This document shows positions 58,278 through 64,000 of a stretch of DNA of 64,000 bases, piece after piece. Within the stretch, counting starts at the first letter, position 1, and the number at the start of each line of letters is the position of its first letter. Source of the DNA: Streptomyces sp. H39-S7 (GTDB lineage: Bacteria > Actinomycetota > Actinomycetes > Streptomycetales > Streptomycetaceae); NCBI RefSeq assembly GCF_027158205.1, contig NZ_JAPVLU010000001.1, forward strand, positions 1 through 64,000, written 5' to 3'. The notes under the pieces were generated by a model. It saw nothing but the letters and a program-made list of their open reading frames with translations. It made no database searches and was not told the origin of the DNA. The position numbers were made by a program, and so were the translations under genes.

Positions 58278-60488
58278 ATGCAGACGCCTCACAGGTCCGA
58301 TCTGTCCGCCTCGATCACTGTCTTTCTGATCGCCGTGCCGCTGTCGCTCGGTATCGCCCTGGCCACCGGCGCGCCCCTCCAGTCCGGCCTGGTCGCCGCA
58401 GCCGTCGGCGGTATCGTCGCCGGGCTGCTCGGCGGGGCCCCATTGCAGGTCAGCGGGGCTGCCACCAGCCTCGTGGTCGTCATCGCCGAACTCGTACAAC
58501 GCTACGGATGGCGCACCACCTGCGCCATCACCGTGCTCGCCGGCCTCGCCCAGGTCGCCCTCGGCTCCCTGCGGGTGGCACGGGCGGCGCTCGTGGTGAG
58601 CCCCGCCATCGTGCACGGCATGCTCGCCGGGATCGGCGTGTCCATCGCCGTCGGGCAACTGCACGTCATCCTCGGCGGCACCGCCCAGGGATCCGCCCTG
58701 GCCAACCTCGGTGCGCTGCCACGTCAGTTGGCGGCCACCAGCCCGGCCACGCTGGGGATCGGCGCACTCACCGCCGTCGTCCTCGTCGGCTGGCCCCGAC
58801 TGCCCGGCAGGAAGACCAGGAACAGAGCCGTGCGCGCGCTGCGGGCGGTTCCGGCGGCGCTGGCGGCGGTCGCCGCCGCCACGGCCGCGGGTCTGGCGCT
58901 GACCGTGCCGCGCGTCGATCTGCCGTCCTGGACCTCACCGGGGCTGCCCCGGCTGCCGGAGGGCCCGTGGCTCGGCCTGCTCGCCGCGGTCGTCACCGTC
59001 ACCCTCGTCGCGAGCATGGAATCGCTGCTGTCCGCGGTCGCCCTCGACAAGATGCAGTCCGAGTACCCGGACCGACGGGCCAGACCCGCGCGGCTCGACC
59101 GCGAACTGCTCGGCCAGGGCGCGTCGAACGTGGTCTCCGGGCTGCTCGGCGGCCTGCCGGTGGCCGGCGGTGCGATGCGCAGCTCGGCGAACGTCCGGGC
59201 CGGGGCCGTGACGCGCTGGTCCACCGTGATGCACGGCGTGTGGGTGGTGCTGTGCGCGAGCCTGCTGGCCAGTGTGCTGGACCTGATTCCGCTCGCCGCC
59301 CTCGCCGTCCTGGTGCTGCTCGTCGGCGTGAAGATGGTGAGCTTCGCGCACATCAAACACATCCGACGACACCGGGAGTTCCCGGTGTACGCGGCCACCA
59401 TCGGCGGGGTCGTGCTCCTCGGCGTGCTGGAGGGCGTGGTGGCCGGGATCGCGGTCGCGGCCTTCACCTCGCTGCGGCGCCTCACTCGCACACGTATCAC
59501 TGTTTCGGAGGAGGCGGGCGGCTACCGGGTACGCGCGCAAGGGCAGTTGACGTTCCTCGCGGTGCCCCGGCTCACCCGGGCCTTCGCCCAGGTGCCGGAC
59601 GGGGCGAACACCGTCGTCGAACTGGACGGCTCGTTCATGGACCACGCGGCGTACGAGGCACTGCAGTCGTGGTGCGCCCGGCACCGCGCCCGCGGTGGCT
59701 GCGCCACTCTCAGCGACCGCACCGGACGGACGGTCAGCGAACCGGGGAGCGCGCACGCCTGCCGGCCCTGGACGCCGTGGCGCAACCATCACTGCACCCG
59801 GCCGAGCGCCGCCACCGTCACCACCCCGGCGGGCAACCAGCTGATCGGGGGCGTCAGCAACTTCCAGCGCCACACCGCGCCCCTGGTGCGCGACGAGCTG
59901 GCGCGGCTGGCGAGAGAGGGCCAGCGGCCCACTCAGCTCTTCCTGACCTGCGCCGATTCCCGACTGGTAACCAGCATGATCACCTCCAGTGGGCCCGGTG
60001 ACCTCTTCACTGTCCGCAACATCGGGAACCTGATGCCGCCGCCCGGAACGGACGGCTCCTGCGACTCGGTGGCCGCGGCCGTCGAGTACGCGGTGGACGT
60101 GCTGAAGGTCGGCAGCATCACGGTCTGCGGGCACTCCGGCTGCGGCGCCATGCAGGCGCTGCTCGGCAGCGACCACCCGCCCGGCGCCCAGACCCCGCTG
60201 GCCCGCTGGCTGCGGCACGGGCGGCCGAGCCTGGAGCGGCTGGCGCGCGGCGGCCCCGGGCTGACGGATCGGGCGCCGGCCGACGACCTGGAGCGGCTGA
60301 GCCTGGCCAACGTGGTGCAGCAACTGGAGCACCTGCTGGACCATCCGTGTGTGGCCCGCCGCTACGCGGAGGGAAAGCTGCAGCTCCAGGGCATGTACTT
60401 CCATGTCGCCGAGGCTCAGGCGTACGTCCTGGACCACGCCACGGGGGCGTTCTCGGCGGTGCACCCGGAGGTGCTGGACGCGGTCTGA
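58278..60488 (+). CDS. SulP transporter fused to beta-carbonic anhydrase
   Basis: 736 residues. The N-terminal 400 residues are a SulP-type transporter (DLSASITVFLIAVPLSLGIA, APLQVSGAATSLVVVIAELV and more helices), followed by a short STAS-like segment (FLAVPRLTRAFAQV). The C-terminal 250 residues are a beta-class carbonic anhydrase, with zinc ligands in LFLTCADSRLVTSMITSSGP (CADSR) and VCGHSGCGAM. The pair would move bicarbonate and interconvert it with CO2. Such fusions are known in actinobacteria. The ATG at 58278 follows a GGAG site. Confidence 0.9.
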   Translation: MQTPHRSDLSASITVFLIAVPLSLGIALATGAPLQSGLVAAAVGGIVAGLLGGAPLQVSGAATSLVVVIAELVQRYGWRTTCAITVLAGLAQVALGSLRVARAALVVSPAIVHGMLAGIGVSIAVGQLHVILGGTAQGSALANLGALPRQLAATSPATLGIGALTAVVLVGWPRLPGRKTRNRAVRALRAVPAALAAVAAATAAGLALTVPRVDLPSWTSPGLPRLPEGPWLGLLAAVVTVTLVASMESLLSAVALDKMQSEYPDRRARPARLDRELLGQGASNVVSGLLGGLPVAGGAMRSSANVRAGAVTRWSTVMHGVWVVLCASLLASVLDLIPLAALAVLVLLVGVKMVSFAHIKHIRRHREFPVYAATIGGVVLLGVLEGVVAGIAVAAFTSLRRLTRTRITVSEEAGGYRVRAQGQLTFLAVPRLTRAFAQVPDGANTVVELDGSFMDHAAYEALQSWCARHRARGGCATLSDRTGRTVSEPGSAHACRPWTPWRNHHCTRPSAATVTTPAGNQLIGGVSNFQRHTAPLVRDELARLAREGQRPTQLFLTCADSRLVTSMITSSGPGDLFTVRNIGNLMPPPGTDGSCDSVAAAVEYAVDVLKVGSITVCGHSGCGAMQALLGSDHPPGAQTPLARWLRHGRPSLERLARGGPGLTDRAPADDLERLSLANVVQQLEHLLDHPCVARRYAEGKLQLQGMYFHVAEAQAYVLDHATGAFSAVHPEVLDAV

Positions 60489-60512
60489 CGCGGCCTGACG
60501 CGGACCGGTACC

Positions 60513-60547
60513 GTGCGGCGTGGCGGCGTGAGAACGCCGCGCCGCAC
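60513..60547 (+). terminator. Terminator of the SulP-carbonic anhydrase gene
   Basis: Nested stem: GTGCGGC (60513-60519) with GCCGCAC (60541-60547), and GCGGCGT (60523-60529) with ACGCCGC (60534-60540), with a three-base bulge. Confidence 0.65.
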
Positions 60548-60669
60548 GGCCTCCGGAACGGCCGTTCACGCTACAGGTCTAAACCAATTATCCTGCGACT
60601 CTTGTCATCGCGCCCGCGGCCTGATGAGCTATGGCCGGGACATCTGGGACAGTCTGACAAGGAGTTGGC

Positions 60670-62628
60670 GTGAGCAGCAACGAGAGCCTGGCCAATCTGT
60701 TGAAGGAGGAGCGGCGTTTCGCTCCGCCGGCCGAGCTGGCCGCATCCGCCAACGTCACCGCGGACGCGTACGCACAGGCCGAGTCCGACCGCCCGGCCTT
60801 CTGGGCCGAGCAGGCGCGCCGCCTGAGCTGGGATGTCGAGCCCACCCAGACGCTGGACTGGTCGAACCCGCCGTTCGCGAAGTGGTTCGCCGACGGCAAA
60901 CTCAACGTGGCCTACAACTGCGTCGACCGCCACGTCGAAGCCGGCAACGGCGACCGTGTCGCGATCCACTTCGAGGGCGAGCCCGGCGACAGCCGCACCC
61001 TCACCTACGCCGAGCTCAAGGACGAGGTCAGCCGCGCCGCGAACGCCCTGACCGAACTGGGCGTAGCGGCCGGCGACCGCGTCGCGGTCTACCTGCCCAT
61101 GATCCCCGAAGCCGTGGTCGCGATGCTGGCCTGCGCCCGGATCGGCGCGGCGCACTCGGTGGTCTTCGGCGGGTTCTCCGCCGACGCGGTCGCCTCGCGG
61201 ATCCAGGACGCCGACGCCAAGCTCGTCATCACCTCCGACGGCGGCTACCGGCGCGGCAAGCCCTCCGCGCTCAAGCCCGCCATCGACGAGGCCGTCGCCA
61301 AGTGCCCGACCGTCGAGCACGTCCTGGTGGTGCGCCGCACCGGCCAGGAGACCGCGTTCAGCGCGGGCCGTGACGTGTGGTGGCACGACATCGTCACCCG
61401 CCAGTCCGCCGAGCACACCCCGCAGGCCTTCGACGCTGAACACCCGCTGTTCATCCTCTACACCAGCGGCACCACGGGAAAGCCCAAGGGCATCCTGCAC
61501 ACCTCGGGCGGCTACCTCACCCAGACCGCCTACACCCACCACGCGGTCTTCGACCTCAAGCCCGAAACCGACGTCTACTGGTGCACCGCCGACATCGGGT
61601 GGGTCACCGGACACTCCTACATCGTCTACGGGCCGCTCGCCAACGGCGCCACCCAGGTCATCTACGAAGGCACCCCCGACACCCCCCACCAGGGCCGCTT
61701 CTGGGAAATCATCCAGAAATACGGGGTGAGCATCCTCTACACCGCCCCCACCGCGATCCGCACGTTCATGAAGTGGGGCGACGACATCCCCGCGAAGTTC
61801 GACCTGTCCTCCCTGCGCGTGCTCGGCAGCGTGGGCGAGCCGATCAACCCCGAAGCGTGGATGTGGTACCGCGAACACATCGGCCACGACCGCTGCCCGA
61901 TCGTGGACACCTGGTGGCAGACCGAGACCGGCGCCATGATGATCAGCCCCCTGCCCGGAGCGACCACCACCAAGCCCGGCTCCGCCCAGCGCGCCCTGCC
62001 CGGCATCGCCGCCACCGTCGTCGACGACGAAGCGAACGAAGTCCCCGACGGCTCCGGCGGCTACCTCGTCCTGACCGAGCCGTGGCCCTCGATGCTGCGC
62101 ACCATCTGGGGCGACGACCAGCGCTACATCGACACCTACTGGTCCCGCTTCCCGGGCCGGTACTTCGCCGGTGACGGCGCCAAGAAGGACGACGACGGCG
62201 ACATCTGGCTCCTGGGCCGGGTCGACGACGTCATGCTCGTCTCCGGCCACAACATCTCCACCACCGAAGTCGAATCCGCGCTCGTCTCGCACCCCAAGGT
62301 CGCCGAGTCCGCCGTCGTCGGTGCCGCCGACGAGACCACCGGCCAGGCCATCGTCGCGTTCGTCATCCTGCGCGGCACCGCCAGCGACTCCGACACCCTC
62401 GTCGCCGAACTACGCGACCACGTCGGCAAGACCCTCGGCCCCATCGCCAAACCCAAGCGCATCCTCATCGTCGGCGAACTCCCCAAAACCCGCTCCGGCA
62501 AAATCATGCGCCGGCTCCTCCGCGACGTCGCGGAGAACCGCGAGCTCGGTGACGTCACCACGCTCACGGACTCGTCGGTGATGGATCTGATCCAGACCAA
62601 CCTGCCGGGCGCGAGCAGCGAGGACTGA
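60670..62628 (+). CDS. acs: Acetyl-CoA synthetase
   Basis: 652 residues. AMP-forming acetate-CoA ligase making acetyl-CoA from acetate, ATP and CoA. Motifs: LFILYTSGTTGKPKGILHTS (P-loop), DTWWQTETGAMMISPLPGAT, YFAGDGAKKDDDGDIWLLGR and GRVDDVMLVSGHNISTTEVE; the C-terminal lysine of PKTRSGKIMRR is the conserved site of regulatory acetylation. Length and sequence fit Acs well. The GTG at 60670 is preceded by AAGGAG. Confidence 0.96.
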   Translation: MSSNESLANLLKEERRFAPPAELAASANVTADAYAQAESDRPAFWAEQARRLSWDVEPTQTLDWSNPPFAKWFADGKLNVAYNCVDRHVEAGNGDRVAIHFEGEPGDSRTLTYAELKDEVSRAANALTELGVAAGDRVAVYLPMIPEAVVAMLACARIGAAHSVVFGGFSADAVASRIQDADAKLVITSDGGYRRGKPSALKPAIDEAVAKCPTVEHVLVVRRTGQETAFSAGRDVWWHDIVTRQSAEHTPQAFDAEHPLFILYTSGTTGKPKGILHTSGGYLTQTAYTHHAVFDLKPETDVYWCTADIGWVTGHSYIVYGPLANGATQVIYEGTPDTPHQGRFWEIIQKYGVSILYTAPTAIRTFMKWGDDIPAKFDLSSLRVLGSVGEPINPEAWMWYREHIGHDRCPIVDTWWQTETGAMMISPLPGATTTKPGSAQRALPGIAATVVDDEANEVPDGSGGYLVLTEPWPSMLRTIWGDDQRYIDTYWSRFPGRYFAGDGAKKDDDGDIWLLGRVDDVMLVSGHNISTTEVESALVSHPKVAESAVVGAADETTGQAIVAFVILRGTASDSDTLVAELRDHVGKTLGPIAKPKRILIVGELPKTRSGKIMRRLLRDVAENRELGDVTTLTDSSVMDLIQTNLPGASSED

Positions 62629-62656
62629 CGGGCGAGGGCTTCCGACGACTCGGCGA

Positions 62657-62689
62657 GGGGCTTCCGGCATCACGCCGGGAGCCCCTTTT
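62657..62689 (+). terminator. Terminator of acs
   Basis: 12-pair stem (one G-U) between 62657-62668 (GGGGCTTCCGGC) and 62674-62685, then TTTT at 62686-62689. Confidence 0.8.
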
Positions 62690-62848
62690 GCCCGTAATGT
62701 GAGGATCGCCGGACGGCACAGCGCGTGAGCCGATAGGCTGGTCCCCGCGTCAGGAACGCGTCAGTACACAGGGTGCGCCGGGAAGTCTGGTCGGCAACGG
62801 AGTCAGCCACGTCCAGTGGACGACCAACCGACCGGAGGCCTGGAACCC

Positions 62849-64000
62849 GTGACCGAGCGACCCGCGACCGACCGACCCGCGAACGGCCGATCCTTCCTCG
62901 GACGGCTCTCCCTCCCCGAGCGGACCTACGTCGCCGACGCGCTGCGCGCCGAGACCGTGGGCGGCGTCCTGCTGCTCATCGCCGCCGTCGCCGCGCTGAT
63001 CTGGGCCAACTCCCCGGCGCAGCAGACCTACGAGACGGTCAGGGAGTTCCACTTCGGCCCGTCCTCCCTCGGGCTGGACCTGTCGGTCCAGCACTGGGCG
63101 GCCGACGGCCTGCTCGCCGTCTTCTTCTTCGTCGCCGGTATCGAGCTCAAGCGCGAGCTGGTCGCCGGCGAGCTGCGGACGCCGTCCGCGGCGGCGCTCC
63201 CCGTCATCGCCGCCCTGTGCGGCATGGCCGTACCCGCCCTCGTCTACGTGGTGGTCAACACCGTCGGCGGCGGCGCGCTGGACGGCTGGGCGGTCCCGAC
63301 CGCCACCGACATCGCGTTCGCGCTGGCCGTCCTCGCGGTCATCGGCACGTCGCTGCCGTCCGCGCTGCGCGCCTTCCTGCTGACGCTCGCCGTCGTCGAC
63401 GACCTCTTCGCGATCCTGATCATCGCGGTCTTCTTCACCTCGTCGATCAACTTCGTGGCCCTCGGCTGCGCCGCGCTGGGACTGCTGCTGTTCTGGCTGC
63501 TGCTCCGCAGGGAGGTGCGCGGCTGGTACGTCTACGTACCGCTCGCGCTGGTCATCTGGGGACTGATGTACAACAGCGGCGTGCACGCCACGATCGCGGG
63601 CGTCGCCATGGGGCTGATGCTGCGGTGCTCGCGCCGGGACGGCGAGGAGCACTCCCCCGGCGAACACGTCGAGCACCTGGTCCGACCCGTCTCCGCCGGC
63701 CTGGCGGTGCCGCTGTTCGCGCTGTTCTCGGCGGGTGTCGTCGTCTCCGGCAGCGCGCTCACCGATGTCTTCTCGCAGCCCGAGACGCTCGGCGTGGTCC
63801 TCGGCCTGGTGGCCGGCAAGACCATCGGGGTGTTCGGCGGCACGTGGCTCGCGGCCCGGTTCACCCGGGCGGAGCTCAACCCGGACCTCGAATGGCCGGA
63901 CGTGCTCGCCGTCGCCTCGCTGGCCGGGATCGGCTTCACCGTGTCGCTGCTGATCGGCGAACTCGCCTTCGCCGAGGAGCCCGTGCTGGCCGACGAGGTC
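62849..64000 (+). CDS. nhaA: Na+/H+ antiporter NhaA, 5' part
   Basis: 384 codons are present and the gene runs off the right end. NhaA features: WAADGLLAVFFFVAGIELKR, TPSAAALPVIAALCGMAVPA, then the discontinuous helix region WAVPTATDIAFALAVLAVIG and LTLAVVDDLFAILIIAVFF with the paired Asp of VVDD, which carry the sodium site. The start GTG at 62849 follows GGAGG. It exchanges sodium for protons across the membrane and helps in salt and alkali tolerance. Confidence 0.92.
   Translation, partial: MTERPATDRPANGRSFLGRLSLPERTYVADALRAETVGGVLLLIAAVAALIWANSPAQQTYETVREFHFGPSSLGLDLSVQHWAADGLLAVFFFVAGIELKRELVAGELRTPSAAALPVIAALCGMAVPALVYVVVNTVGGGALDGWAVPTATDIAFALAVLAVIGTSLPSALRAFLLTLAVVDDLFAILIIAVFFTSSINFVALGCAALGLLLFWLLLRREVRGWYVYVPLALVIWGLMYNSGVHATIAGVAMGLMLRCSRRDGEEHSPGEHVEHLVRPVSAGLAVPLFALFSAGVVVSGSALTDVFSQPETLGVVLGLVAGKTIGVFGGTWLAARFTRAELNPDLEWPDVLAVASLAGIGFTVSLLIGELAFAEEPVLADEV

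Noticed and set aside
1..64000. CRISPR arrays, rRNA or tRNA genes, insertion sequences.
   Set aside because: No regularly spaced repeats, no cloverleaf-like or rRNA-like sequence and no transposase motif was seen; both elements sit at non-tRNA sites.

Overview
The window is chromosomal DNA of a Streptomyces or close relative. It has very high GC with strong G/C third positions, GTG and TTG starts and purine-rich ribosome sites. The core genes are recognisable as the Streptomyces block from tmk and topA to bldG and acs: MFS-thymidylate kinase, topA, TM2 proteins, hppA, an anti-sigma factor with bldG, a DUF1998-type helicase, a Tad pilus locus, a CpaE-like ATPase, a HAD phosphatase, a SulP-carbonic anhydrase, acs and nhaA. 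Two integrated elements, each with its own large serine integrase, interrupt this core.

Layout. 1-10.8 kb: end of a secreted NPCBM protein, a DsbA/FrnE-like oxidoreductase, a giant SARP/NB-ARC regulator, an MFS-thymidylate kinase fusion and topA. 10.9-28.5 kb: element 1, bounded by an 11-bp direct repeat. It is an actinomycete integrative and conjugative element (AICE) with a serine integrase, a RepSA-like initiator, a DUF2637 spread protein, a TraB/FtsK translocase and a GntR regulator. Its cargo is a glyoxalase-fold protein, a TPR-type regulator, a run of small ORFs leading to a PIMT-like peptide methyltransferase with a coupled basic peptide (a likely imiditide-type RiPP pair), and STAS and GAF-ANTAR signalling genes. 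Two of the cargo transcription units share a conserved upstream block. 28.5-42.3 kb: core genes again, from small membrane proteins through hppA and bldG to the tad genes.

42.3-51.2 kb: element 2, about 9 kb, inserted inside the tadA/cpaF secretion ATPase gene, which is now in two pieces. It carries a serine integrase, an HK97-type major capsid protein, HNH nucleases and CxxC zinc proteins, but no terminase, portal, protease or tail genes. Its right half is a cassette of small regulators (DUF6879, an Scr1-like XRE protein, a DUF7848 protein). The gene set suggests a phage satellite or a decayed capsid-bearing island. 51.2-64 kb: the 5' part of tadA, a CpaE/TadZ-like ATPase, a HAD phosphatase, a degenerate Fic protein, a CooC-like ATPase, a deacetylase-like lipoprotein, the SulP-carbonic anhydrase fusion, acs and the start of nhaA.

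The strongest leads are the 46-aa peptide plus methyltransferase at 23.06-24.38 kb and the minimal capsid-bearing element at 42.3-51.2 kb, including the structured non-coding DNA around its capsid gene. Everything here was read by eye; family assignments rest on motifs and remembered family features, not on searches.
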